This document shows, piece after piece, positions 11,959 through 24,342 of a stretch of DNA of 64,000 nt. The notes below the pieces were generated by a model. It saw only the letters and a program-made list of their open reading frames with translations, searched no databases and was not told where the DNA came from. The stretch lies in contig NC_079885.1 of the NCBI RefSeq assembly GCF_029227915.1, positions 3,596,001 through 3,660,000 on the forward strand. Reading direction: 5' to 3'. The stretch comes from Hydractinia symbiolongicarpus. Taxonomy: Eukaryota; Cnidaria; Hydrozoa; Anthoathecata; Hydractiniidae. Position 1 is the stretch's first letter. Every line of letters starts with the position of its first letter. The position numbers were made by a program, and so were the translations under genes.

Positions 11959-13891
11959 AAATAAGTCATTTTTTACTGTGGGACCAATCCTAGCCATTAA
12001 TGCGCGCTGAAGAAATAGAGACAGTTTCCCAAATTTTATTTCATTGACTTTCTAACGGTATCAATCCGTTTGAGTTACAACGGTTCCGTCACATACTCGT
12101 ACCAAAATGTGTTCAGCGATATTTTTCTGACATTACTAGGTTGCATGGCTTTTAACAGTGAAACGATTGACTGTGGGACATAATTGAACTGATTTTAGAC
12201 TTTGACTTTATGAATGTGATAAATGAGACAATTTGGCTGCAAGAAATAATATTCCTCTTAGTTTGACATGATTGCTGAAACTCAGCGATTACACTGGGCG
12301 CTGTGGTAGCGTTTCAATTAAAAATTTAGATAAATAAGTCATTTTTTACTGTGGGACCAATCCTAGCGGTTAGTTCGCGCTGGAAAAATAGACACAGTTC
12401 CAAAAACTACATTTCATTAAGTTTCTAACAGTATCCGTCCGTTTGAGGTACAACGGTTGCGTCACATATTTGTACCAACATATATTTTGCGATATGCTTC
12501 TAATATTACTAGGTTGCATCGCTATTAACAGTGAAACGATTTACTGTGGGAATAAATTGAACTGATTTTGGACTTTTACCTTATATATGTAATGAATGAC
12601 ACAATTGGACTGCAAGCAATATCATTTTTGTTAATTTGACATGATTGCCGGAACTCAGCGATTACACTGGGCGCTGTGGTAGCTCTTTATCAAAAGGTTT
12701 AGATAAAAAAGTGATTTTGTGCTGTTGGAACAATCGAAGCCGTTAGTGCGAGTTTTAAAAAAGAGACAGTTTCAAAAACTACATTTCATTGAGTTTCTAA
12801 CGGTATCCGTCCGTTTGAAGTACAACGGTTACGTCACATATTCGTACCAACATGTGTTTAGCGATATGTTTCTGATATTACTAGGTTGCATCGCTTTTAA
12901 CAGTGAAACGATTGACTGTGGGACTTAATCGAACTGATTTTAGACTTTGACCTTATAAATGTGATAAATGAGACCATTGGACTCCAATAAATAACATTCT
13001 TCTTAATTTGACATGATTCCTGAATCTCAGCAATTACACTGGGCGCTGTGGTAGCGCTTCATTAAAAAGTTTAGATAAATAAGTCATTTTTTACTCTGGG
13101 ACCAATCCTAGCCGTTAGTGCGCGCTGAAGAAATAGAAACAGTTTCAAAAACTACATTTCATTGAGTTTCTAACGGCATCCGTCCGTTTGAAGTACAACG
13201 GTTGCGTCACATATTTCTACCAACATATATTCTGCGATATGTTTCTGACATTACTAGGTTGCATCGCTTTAACAGTGAAACGATTGACTGTGGGCTTTAA
13301 TTGAACTGATTTTAGACTTTTACCCTATATATGGGATAAATGACACAATTGGACTGCAAGCAATATCATTCTTCCTAATTTGACATGATTGCCGGAACTC
13401 AGCAATTACACTGGACGCTGCGGTAGCTCTTATTAAAAGATTTGGATAAATAAGTGATTCTGTACTGTTGGACTAATCGTAGCCGTTAGTGCGCGCTGAA
13501 AAAAAGAGACAGTTTCAAAAATTATATTTCATTGACTTTCTAACGGTACCAGCCCGTTTGAGTTACAACGGTTCCGTCACATACTCGTACCAAAATGTAT
13601 TCAGCAACATATTTCTGACATTACTAGGTTGCATGGCTTTTAACAGTGAAACGATTGACTGTGGGACTTAATTGTGCTGATTTTAGACTTTGACTTTATA
13701 AATGTGATAAATGAGACAATTAAGCTGCAAGAAATAACATTCTTCTCAGTTTTACATGATAGCTGCAACTCAGGGATTACACTGGGCGCTGTGGTAGCGT
13801 TTCAAATAAAAATTTAGATAAATAAGTTATTTTTTGCTGTGGGACCAATCCTAGCCGTCAGTGCGCGTTGAAGAAATAGAGACAGTTTTAA
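11959..13891 (+). repeat. Variant monomers following the 6-mer pair
   Basis: Five monomers (landmarks 12,095; 12,468; 12,840; 13,213; 13,583) of distinct types: tttcccaaattttatttc, atttgtaccaacatatattttg, a gctctttatcaaaagg type and a 370-bp ccaaaatgtattcag type. The same ordered set recurs near 29,960-31,890. Its last part recurs again at 34,000-34,860. Frames opening at 12,719 and 13,489 are repeat shadows, not genes. Confidence 0.82.
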
Positions 13892-15952
13892 AAACTACAT
13901 TTCATTGAGTTTCTAACAGTTCCGCCCGTTTGAGGTACAACGGTTGCGTCACATATTCGTACCAACATGTATTTAGCGATATGTTTCTGATATTACTAGG
14001 CTGCATCGCTCTTAACAGTGAAACAATTGACTGTGTGACCTAATTGAACTGATTTTAGACTTTCACCTTATAAATGTGATAAATGAGACAATTGGGCTGC
14101 AAGAAATAATATTCTTCTCAATTTTACATGATTGCTGAAACTCAGGGAATACACTGGGCGCTGTGGTAGCGTTTCAATTAAAAATTTAGATAAATAAGTC
14201 ATTTTTTACTGTGGGACCAATCCTAGCGGTTAGTTCGCGCTGGAAAAATAGAGACAGTTTCAAAAATTACATTTCATTAAGTTTCTAACAGTATCCGTCC
14301 GTTTGAGGTACAACGGTTGCGTCACATATTTGTACCAACATATATTTTGCGATATGTTTCTGATATTACTAGGTTGCATCGCTTTTAACAGTGAAATGAG
14401 TTAGTGTGGGAATAAATTGAACTGATTTTCGACTTTGACCTTATAAATGTGATAAATGAGACAATTGGACTCCAAGAAATAACATTCTTCTTAATTTGAC
14501 ATGATTGCTGAAACTCAGCATTTACACTGGGCGCTGTGGTAGCGCTTCATTAAAAAATTTTGATAAATAAGTCCTTTTTTACTGTGGGACCAATCCTAGC
14601 CATTAGTGCGCGCTGAAGAAATAGAGACAGTTTCAAAAACTACATTTCATTGAGTTTCTAACGGTATCCGTCCGTTTGAAGTACAACGGTTGCGTCACAT
14701 ATTCGTACCAACATGTATTTAGCGATATGTTTCTGATATTACTAGGCTGCATCGCTCTTAACAGTGAAACAATTGACTGTGTGACCTAATTGAACTGATT
14801 TTAGACTTTCACCTTATAAATGTGATAAATGAGACAATTGGGCTGCAAGAAATAATATTCTTCTCAGTTTTACATGATTGCTGAAACTCAGGGAATACAC
14901 TGGGCGCTGTGGTAGCGTTTCAATTAAAAATTTAGATAAGTAAGTCATTTTTTACTGTGGGACCAATCCTAGCGGTTAGTTTGCGCTGGAAAAATAGAGA
15001 CAGTTTCAAAAATTACATTTCATTAAGTTTCTAACAGTATCCGTCCGTTTGAGGTACAACGGTTGCGTCACATATTTGTACCAACATATATTTTGCGATA
15101 TGTTTCTGATATTACTAGGTTGCATCGCTTTTAACAGTGAAACGAGTTAGTGTGGGAATAAATTGAACTGATTTTCGACTTTGACCTTATAAATGTGATA
15201 AATGAGACAATTGGACTCCAAGAAATAACATTCTTCTTAATTTGACATGATTGCTGAAACTCAGCATTTACACTGGGCGCTGTGGTAGCGCTTCATTAAA
15301 AAATTTTGATAAATAAGTCAATTTTTACTGTGGGACCAATCCTAGCCATTAGTGCGCGCTGAAGAAATAGAGACAGTTTCAAAAACTACATTTCATTGAG
15401 TTTCTAACGGTATCCGTCCGTTTGAAGTACAACGGTTGCGTCACATATTCGTACCAACATGTATTTAGCGATATGTTTCTGATATTACTAGGTTTCATCG
15501 CTTTTAACAGTGAAACGATTGACTGTGGGACCTAATTGAACTGATTTTAGACTTTGACCTCATAAATGTGATAAATGAGACAATTTGGCTGCAAGAAATA
15601 ATATTCTTCTTAGCTTTACATGATTGCTGAAACTCAGGGATTACACTGGGCGCTGTGGTAGCGTTTCAATTAAAAATTTAGATAAATAAGTCATTTTTTA
15701 CTGTGGGACCAATCCTAGCCGTTAGTGCGCGCTGAAGAAATAGAGACAGTTTCAAAATCTACAATTCAGTGAGTTTCTAACGGTATCCGTCCGTTTGAAG
15801 TAAAACGGTTGCGTCACATATTCGTACCGACATGTATTTAGCGATATGTTTCAGATAATACCAGGTTGCATCGTTTTTAACAGTGAAACAATTGACTGCG
15901 GGACCTAATTGAACTGATTTTAGACTTTGACTTTATAAATGTGATAAATGAG
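13892..15952 (+). repeat. ~2.06-kb block, copy 1 (offset 4474 bp)
   Basis: Matches 18,366-20,426 at a constant 4474 bp (12 monomers, exactly twice 2237). It holds two copies of the ctaggctgcatcgctctt variant at 14,001 and 14,747; their partners are at 18,475 and 19,221. It ends at agacaattgg, where the other copy reads agaccattgg. Confidence 0.88.
15205..15950 (+). repeat. Dimer unit 1 (746 bp)
   Basis: Two monomers duplicated in tandem at 15,951-16,696. The rare gtcaatttttactg variant occurs at 15,318 and 16,064, 746 bp apart. The copy to the right switches to agaccattgg at about 16,697. Confidence 0.85.
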
Positions 15953-16696
15953 ACAATTGGACTCCAAGAAATAACATTCTTCTTAATTTGACATGATTGC
16001 TGAAACTCAGCATTTACACTGGGCGCTGTGGTAGCGCTTCATTAAAAAATTTTGATAAATAAGTCAATTTTTACTGTGGGACCAATCCTAGCCATTAGTG
16101 CGCGCTGAAGAAATAGAGACAGTTTCAAAAACTACATTTCATTGAGTTTCTAACGGTATCCGTCCGTTTGAAGTACAACGGTTGCGTCACATATTCGTAC
16201 CAACATGTATTTAGCGATATGTTTCTGATATTACTAGGTTTCATCGCTTTTAACAGTGAAACGATTGACTGTGGGACCTAATTGAACTGATTTTAGACTT
16301 TGACCTCATAAATGTGATAAATGAGACAATTTGGCTGCAAGAAATAATATTCTTCTTAGCTTTACATGATTGCTGAAACTCAGGGATTACACGGGGCGCT
16401 GTGGTAGCGTTTCAATTAAAAATTTAGATAAATAAGTCATTTTTTACTGTGGGACCAATCCTAGCCGTTAGTGCGCGCTGAAGAAATAGAGACAGTTTCA
16501 AAATCTACAATTCAGTGAGTTTCTAACGGTATCCGTCCGTTTGAAGTAAAACGGTTGCGTCACATATTCGTACCGACATTTATTTAGCGATATGTTTCTG
16601 ATAATACCAGGTTGCATCGTTTTTAACAGTGAAACAATTGACTGCGGGACCTAATTGAACTGATTTTAGACTTTGACTTTATAAATGTGATAAATG
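15951..16696 (+). repeat. Dimer unit 2 (746 bp)
   Basis: Tandem copy of 15,205-15,950 with single-base differences, for example acacggggcgc versus acactgggcgc. It overlaps the beginning of the trimer unit at 15,953, so the two duplication steps are nested. Confidence 0.83.
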
Positions 16697-17070
16697 AGAC
16701 CATTGGACTCCAATAAATAACATTCTTCTTAATTTGACATGATTGCTGAAACTCAGCATTTACACTGGTCGCTGTGGTAGCGCTTCATTAAAAATTTTTG
16801 ATAAATAAGTCATTTTTTACTGTGGGACCAATCCTAGCCATTAGTGCGCGCTGAAGAAATAGAGACAGTATCAAAAACTACTTTTCATTGAGTTTCTAAT
16901 AGTTCCGCCCGTTTGAGGTACAACGGTTGCGTCACATATTCGTACCAACATGTATTTAGCGATATGTTTCTGATATTACTAGGTTGCATCGCTTTTAACA
17001 GTGAAACAATTGATTACGGGACCTAATTGAACTGATTTTAGACTTTGACTTTATAAATGTGATAAATGAG
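15953..17070 (+). repeat. Trimer unit 1 (1118 bp)
   Basis: Three monomers repeated at 17,071-18,128. Paired markers 1118 bp apart are gtcaattttt (16,064 and 17,182), gaccattggactcc (16,698 and 17,816) and cgacatttatttagcg. The last monomer is a hybrid carrying gattacggg near 17,015. Confidence 0.86.
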
Positions 17071-18128
17071 ACAATTGGACTCCAAGAAATAACATTCTTC
17101 TTAATTTGACATGATTGCTGAAACTCAGCATTTACACTGGGCGCTGTGGTAGCGCTTCATTAAAAAATTTTGATAAATAAGTCAATTTTTACTGTGGGAA
17201 CCAATCCTAGCCATTAGTGCGCGCTGAAGAAATAGAGACAGTTTCAAAAACTACATTTCATTGAGTTTCTAACGGTATCCGTCCGTTTGAAGTACAACGG
17301 TTGCGTCACATATTCGTACCAACATGTATTTAGCGATATGTTTCTGATATTACTAGGTTTCATCGCTTTTAACAGTGAAACGATTGACTGTGGGACCTAA
17401 TTGAACTGATTTTAGACTTTGACCTCATAAATGTGATAAATGAGACAATTTGGCTGCAAGAAATAATATTCTTCTTAGCTTTACATGATTGCTGAAACTC
17501 AGGGATTACACTGGGCGCTGTGGTAGCGTTTCAATTAAAAATTTAGATAAATAAGTCATTTTTTACTGTGGGACCAATCCTAGCCGTTAGTGCGCGCTGA
17601 AGAAATAGAGACAGTTTCAAAATCTACAATTCAGTGAGTTTCTAACGGTATCCGTCCGTTTGAAGTAAAACGGTTGCGTCACATATTCGTACCGACATTT
17701 ATTTAGCGATATGTTTCTGATAATACCAGGTTGCATCGTTTTTAACAGTGAAACAATTGACTGCGGGACCTAATTGAACTGTTTTTAGACTTTGACTTTA
17801 TAAATGTGATAAATGAGACCATTGGACTCCAATAAATAACATTCTTCTTAATTTGACATGATTGCTGAAACTCAGCATTTACACTGGTCGCTGTGGTAGC
17901 GCTTCATTAAAATTTTTTGATAAATAAGTCATTTTTTACTGTGGGACCAATCCTAGCCATTAGTGCGCGCTGAAGAAATAGAGACAGTATCAAAAACTAC
18001 TTTTCATTGAGTTTCTAATAGTTCCGCCCGTTTGAGGTACAACGGTTGCGTCACATATTCGTACCAACATGTATTTAGCGATATGTTTCTGATATTACTA
18101 GGTTGCATCGCTTTTAACAGTGAAACAA
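17071..18128 (+). repeat. Trimer unit 2 (~1.06 kb visible)
   Basis: Tandem copy of 15,953-17,010 with a one-base insertion (gtgggaaccaat near 17,200). Similarity to unit 1 ends near 18,128, where acaattgtctgtggg continues as in the 9.18-kb and 20.74-kb monomers. Confidence 0.84.
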
Positions 18129-18365
18129 TTGTCTGTGGGACCTAATTGAACTGATTTTAGACTTTCACCTTATAAATGTGATAAATGAGACAATTGGGCT
18201 GCAAGAAATAATATTCTTCTTAGCTTTACATGATTGCTGAAACTCAGGGATTACACTGGGCGCTGTGGTAGCGTTTCAATTAAAAATTTAGATAAATAAG
18301 TCATTTTTTACTGTGGGACCAATCCTAGCCGTTAGTGCGCGCTGAAGAAATAGAGAAATTTTCAA

Positions 18366-20426
18366 AAACTACATTTCATTGAGTTTCTAACAGTTCCGCC
18401 CGTTTGAGGTACAACGGTTGCGTCACATATTCGTACCAACATGTATTTAGCGATATGTTTCTGATATTACTAGGCTGCATCGCTCTTAACAGTGAAACAA
18501 TTGACTGTGTGACCTAATTGAACTGATTTTAGACTTTCACCTTATAAATGTGATAAATGAGACAATTGGGCTGCAAGAAATAATATTCTTCTCAATTTTA
18601 CATGATTGCTGAAACTCAGGGAATACACTGGGCGCTGTGGTAGCGTTTCAATTAAAAATTTAGATAAATAAGTCATTTTTTACTGTGGGACCAATCCTAG
18701 CGGTTAGTTCGCGCTGGAAAAATAGAGACAGTTTCAAAAATTACATTTCATTAAGTTTCTAACAGTATCCGTCCGTTTGAGGTACAACGGTTGCGTCACA
18801 TATTTGTACCAACATATATTTTGCGATATGTTTCTGATATTACTAGGTTGCATCGCTTTTAACAGTGAAACGAGTTAGTGTGGGAATAAATTGAACTGAT
18901 TTTCGACTTTGACCTTATAAATGTGATAAATGAGACAATTGGACTCCAAGAAATAACATTCTTCTTAATTTGACATGATTGCTGAAACTCAGCATTTACA
19001 CTGGGCGCTGTGGTAGCGCTTCATTAAAAAATTTTGATAAATAAGTCATTTTTTACTGTGGGACCAATCCTAGCCATTAGTGCGCGCTGAAGAAATAGAG
19101 ACAGTTTCAAAAACTACATTTCATTGAGTTTCTAACGGTATCCGTCCGTTTGAAGTACAACGGTTGCGTCACATATTCGTACCAACATGTATTTAGCGAT
19201 ATGTTTCTGATATTACTAGGCTGCATCGCTCTTAACAGTGAAACAATTGACTGTGTGACCTAATTGAACTGATTTTAGACTTTCACCTTATAAATGTGAT
19301 AAATGAGACAATTGGGCTGCAAGAAATAATATTCTTCTCAGTTTTACATGATTGCTGAAACTCAGGGAATACACTGGGCGCTGTGGTAGCGTTTCAATTA
19401 AAAATTTAGATAAGTAAGTCATTTTTTACTGTGGGACCAATCCTAGCGGTTAGTTCGCGCTGGAAAAATAGAGACAGTTTCAAAAATTACATTTCATTAA
19501 GTTTCTAACAGTATCCGTCCGTTTGAGGTACAACGGTTGCGTCACATATTTGTACCAACATATATTTTGCGATATGTTTCTAATATTACTAGGTTGCATC
19601 GCTTTTAACAGTGAAACGAGTTAGTGTGGGAATAAATTGAACTGATTTTCGACTTTGACCTTATAAATGTGATAAATGAGACAATTGGACTCCAAGAAAT
19701 AACATTCTTCTTAATTTGACATGATTGCTGAAACTCAGCATTTACACTGGGCGCTGTGGTAGCGCTTCATTAAAAAATTTTGATAAATAAGTCAATTTTT
19801 ACTGTGGGACCAATCCTAGCCATTAGTGCGCGCTGAAGAAATAGAGACAGTTTCAAAAACTACATTTCATTGAGTTTCTAACGGTATCCGTCCGTTTGAA
19901 GTACAACGGTTGCGTCACATATTCGTACCAACATGTATTTAGCGATATGTTTCTGATATTACTAGGTTTCATCGCTTTTAACAGTGAAACGATTGACTGT
20001 GGGACCTAATTGAACTGATTTTAGACTTTGACCTCATAAATGTGATAAATGAGACAATTTGGCTGCAAGAAATAATATTCTTCTTAGCTTTACATGATTG
20101 CTGAAACTCAGGGATTACACTGGGCGCTGTGGTAGCGTTTCAATTAAAAATTTAGATAAATAAGTCATTTTTTACTGTGGGACCAATCCTAGCCGTTAGT
20201 GCGCGCTGAAGGAATAGAGACAGTTTCAAAATCTACAATTCAGTGAGTTTCTAACGGTATCCGTCCGTTTGAAGTAAAACGGTTGCGTCACATATTCGTA
20301 CCGACATGTATTTAGCGATATGTTTCTGATAATACCAGGTTGCATCGTTTTTAACAGTGAAACAATTGACTGCGGGACCTAATTGAACTGATTTTAGACT
20401 TTGACTTTATAAATGTGATAAATGAG
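18366..20426 (+). repeat. ~2.06-kb block, copy 2 (offset 4474 bp)
   Basis: Partner of 13,892-15,952, differing at isolated bases such as ttagttcgcg versus ttagtttgcg, and ctgataatac versus cagataatac. The sequence that follows continues colinearly with 16,699 onward at 3728 bp (10 monomers). The dimer duplication at 15.2-16.7 kb is therefore specific to the left copy. Confidence 0.86.
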
Positions 20427-20812
20427 ACCATTGGACTCCAATAAATAACATTCTTCTTAATTTGACATGATTGCTGAAACTCAGCATTTACACTGGTCGC
20501 TGTGGTAGCGCTTCATTAAAAATTTTTGATAAATAAGTCATTTTTTACTGTGGGACCAATCCTAGCCATTAGTGCGCGCTGAAGAAATAGAGACAGTATC
20601 AAAAACTACTTTTCATTGAGTTTCTAATAGTTCCGCCCGTTTGAGGTACAACGGTTGCGTCACATATTCGTACCAACATGTATTTAGCGATATGTTTCTG
20701 ATATTACTAGGTTGCATCGCTTTTAACAGTGAAACAATTGTCTGTGGGACCTAATTGAACTGATTTTAGACTTTCACCTTATAAATGTGATAAATGAGAC
20801 AATTGGGCTGCA

Positions 20813-22464
20813 AGAAATAATATTCTTCTTAGCTTTACATGATTGCTGAAACTCAGGGATTACACTGGGCGCTGTGGTAGCGTTTCAATTAAAAATTTAG
20901 ATAAATAAGTCATTTTTTACTGTGGGACCAATCCTAGCCGTTAGTGCGCGCTGAAGAAATAGAGAAGTTTTCAAAACCTACATTTCATTGAGTTTCTAAC
21001 GGTATCCGTCCGTTTGAAGTAAAACGGTTGCGTCACATATTCGTACCGACATGTATTTAGCGATATGTTTCTGATAATACCAGGTTGCATCGTTTTTAAC
21101 AGTGAAACAATTGACTGCGGGACCTAATTGATCTGATTTTAGACTTTGACTTTATAAATGTGATAAATGAGACAATTGGACTCCAAGAAATAACATTCTT
21201 CTTAATTTTACATGATTGCTGGAGCTCAGCAATTACACTGGGCGCTGTGGTAGCGCTTCATTAAAAAATTTTGATAAATAAGTCATTTTTTACTGTGGGA
21301 CCAATCCTAGCCATTAATGCGCGCTGAAGAAATAGAGACAGTTTCCCAAATTTTATTTCATTGACTTTCTAACGGTATCAATCCGTTTGAGTTACAACGG
21401 TTCCGTCACATACTCGTACCAAAATGTGTTCAGCGATATTTTTCTGACATTACTAGGTTGCATGGCTTTTAACAGTGAAACGATTGACTGTGGGACATAA
21501 TTGAACTGATTTTAGACTTTGACTTTATGAATGTGATAAATGAGACAATTTGGCTGCAAGAAATAATATTCCTCTTAGTTTGACATGATTGCTGAAACTC
21601 AGCGATTACACTGGGCGCTGTGGTAGCTTTTCAATTAAAAATTTAGATAAATAAGTCATTTTTTACTGCGGGACCAATCCTAGCGGTTAGTTCGCGCTGG
21701 AAAAATAGACACAGTTCCAAAAACTACATTTCATTAAGTTTCTAACAGTATCCGTCCGTTTGAGGTACAACGGTTGCGTCACATATTTGTACCAACATAT
21801 ATTTTGCGATATGCTTCTAATATTACTAGGTTGCATCGCTATTAACAGTGAATCGATTTACTGTGGGAATAAATTGAACTGATTTTGGACTTTTACCTTA
21901 TATATGTAATGAATGACACAATTGGACTGCAAGCAATATCATTTTTGTTAATTTGACATGATTGCCGGAACTCAGCGATTACACTGGGCGCTGTGGTAGC
22001 TCTTTATCAAAAGGTTTACATAAAAAAGTGATTTTGTGCTGTTGGAACAATCGAAGCCGTTAGTGCGCGTTTTAAAAAAGAGACAGTTTCAAAAACTACA
22101 TTTCATTGAGTTTCTAACGGTATCCGTCCGTTTGAAGTACAACGGTTGCGTCACATATTCGTACCAACATGTATTTAGGGATATGTTTCTGATATTACTA
22201 GGCTGCATCGCTCTTAACAGTGAAACAATTGACTGTGTGACCTAATTGAACTGATTTTCGACTTTGACCTTATAAATGTGATAAATGAGACAATTGGACT
22301 CCAAGAAGTAACATTCTTCTTAATTTGACATGATTGCTGGAACTCAGCAATTACACTGGGCGCTGTGATCGCTTTTAACAGTGAAACAATTGACTGTGGG
22401 ACCTAATTGAACTGATTTTAGACTTTGACCTTATAAATGTAATAAATGAGACAATTGGACCCAA
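20813..22464 (+). repeat. 1652-bp tandem unit, copy 1
   Basis: Four monomers plus a 161-bp partial unit. It is repeated immediately at 22,465-24,116 with exact 1652-bp spacing of rare variants: cctaattgatctgat at 21,123 and 22,775, ggagctcagc, and atgtatttaggg. The join at 22,464 fuses ggacccaaagaaata to atattcttcttagc within shared agaaata sequence. Differences are few: tagcttttc versus tagcgtttc, and aagaagtaac versus aagaaataac. Confidence 0.92.
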
Positions 22465-22529
22465 AGAAATAATATTCTTCTTAGCTTTACATGATTGCTG
22501 AAACTCAGGGATTACACTGGGCGCTGTGG
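22369..22529 (+). repeat. 161-bp partial unit
   Basis: Same gcgctgtga/tcgctttt junction as at 5,808. The landmark interval 22,157-22,691 is 534 bp. In this copy the partial unit ends in the gaaactcaggg subtype because of the 22,464 fusion. Confidence 0.88.
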
Positions 22530-24116
22530 TAGCGTTTCAATTAAAAATTTAGATAAATAAGTCATTTTTTACTGTGGGACCAATCCTAGCCGTTAGTGCG
22601 CGCTGAAGAAATAGAGAAGTTTTCAAAACCTACATTTCATTGAGTTTCTAACGGTATCCGTCCGTTTGAAGTAAAACGGTTGCGTCACATATTCGTACCG
22701 ACATGTATTTAGCGATATGTTTCTGATAATACCAGGTTGCATCGTTTTTAACAGTGAAACAATTGACTGCGGGACCTAATTGATCTGATTTTAGACTTTG
22801 ACTTTATAAATGTGATAAATGAGACAATTGGACTCCAAGAAATAACATTCTTCTTAATTTTACATGATTGCTGGAGCTCAGCAATTACACTGGGCGCTGT
22901 GGTAGCGCTTCATTAAAAAATTTTGATAAATAAGTCATTTTTTACTGTGGGACCAATCCTAGCCATTAATGCGCGCTGAAGAAATAGAGACAGTTTCCCA
23001 AATTTTATTTCATTGACTTTCTAACGGTATCAATCCGTTTGAGTTACAACGGTTCCGTCACATACTCGTACCAAAATGTGTTCAGCGATATTTTTCTGAC
23101 ATTACTAGGTTGCATGGCTTTTAACAGTGAAACGATTGACTGTGGGACATAATTGAACTGATTTTAGACTTTGACTTTATGAATGTGATAAATGAGACAA
23201 TTTGGCTGCAAGAAATAATATTCCTCTTAGTTTGACATGATTGCTGAAACTCAGCGATTACACTGGGCGCTGTGGTAGCGTTTCAATTAAAAATTTAGAT
23301 AAATAAGTCATTTTTTACTGCGGGACCAATCCTAGCGGTTAGTTCGCGCTGGAAAAATAGACACAGTTCCAAAAACTACATTTCATTAAGTTTCTAACAG
23401 TATCCGTCCGTTTGAGGTACAACGGTTGCGTCACATATTTGTACCAACATATATTTTGCGATATGCTTCTAATATTACTAGGTTGCATCGCTATTAACAG
23501 TGAATCGATTTACTGTGGGAATAAATTGAACTGATTTTGGACTTTTACCTTATATATGCAATGAATGCCACAATTGGACTGCAAGCAATATCATTTTTGT
23601 TAATTTGACATGATTGCCGGAACTCAGCGATTACACTGGGCGCTGTGGTAGCTCTTTATCAAAAGGTTTACATAAAAAAGTGATTTTGTGCTGTTGGAAC
23701 AATCGAAGCCGTTAGTGCGCGTTTTAAAAAAGAGACAGTTTCAAAAACTACATTTCATTGAGTTTCTAACGGTATCCGTCCGTTTGAAGTACAACGGTTG
23801 CGTCACATATTCGTACCAACATGTATTTAGGGATATGTTTCTGATATTACTAGGCTGCATCGCTCTTAACAGTGAAACAATTGACTGTGTGACCTAATTG
23901 AACTGATTTTCGACTTTGACCTTATAAATGTGATAAATGAGACAATTGGACTCCAAGAAATAACATTCTTCTTAATTTGACATGATTGCTGGAACTCAGC
24001 AATTACACTGGGCGCTGTGATCGCTTTTAACAGTGAAACAATTGACTGTGGGACCTAATTGAACTGATTTTAGACTTTGACCTTATAAATGTAATAAATG
24101 AGACAATTGGACCCAA
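22465..24116 (+). repeat. 1652-bp tandem unit, copy 2
   Basis: Near-identical tandem copy of 20,813-22,464. It ends at agaaataacattc, where the array joins the macro-duplication. The conserved partial unit makes the unit length a non-multiple of the monomer (4 x 373 + 161). Confidence 0.92.
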
Positions 24117-24342
24117 AGAAATAACATTCTTCTTAATTTGACATGATTGCAGGAACTCAGCAATTACACTGGGCGCTGTGATCGCTTTTAAAAGTGAAAC
24201 AATTGAATGTGGAACCTAATTGAACTATTATTAGACTTTTACCTTATAAATGTGATAAATAAGACAATTGGACTCCAAGAAATAACATTCTTCTTAATTT
24301 GACATGATAGCTGGAACTCAGCAATTACACTGGGCGCTGTGG
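24021..24342 (+). repeat. Two consecutive 161-bp partial units
   Basis: The partial-unit junction occurs at 24,021 and again at 24,182, giving two half-length units in a row. The landmark interval 23,809-24,504 is 695 bp (373 + 2 x 161). The second matches the partial unit of copy A (5,808) in variants such as cttttaaaagtg. The join between the 1652-bp unit and the macro-duplication falls within this pair. Confidence 0.88.

Larger units (their letters stand above)
5650..14530 (+). repeat. ~8.9-kb macro-duplication, copy A
   Basis: Colinear with ~24,021-32,530. The offset is 18,374 bp up to about 10,640, then 18,001 bp because copy B has lost one monomer, then 18,000 bp after a 1-bp loss near 31,957. 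Variants shared include the half-unit insert at 5,808, cgttggaccta, the tagacttgacttta deletion near 6,980, and the internal 2237-bp tandem duplication. Differences are isolated substitutions. Copy B is shorter at about 8.5 kb. Confidence 0.9.

Noticed and set aside
12719-12928. Family of 60-69-codon '+' frames (5,130; 6,036; 12,719; 13,489; 22,036; 23,688; 24,410; 30,720; 31,490; 34,456)
   Set aside because: All are the same frame through variant monomers, several with non-ATG starts, and all end at the same monomer position. This is chance openness of a repeated sequence, not a peptide family.
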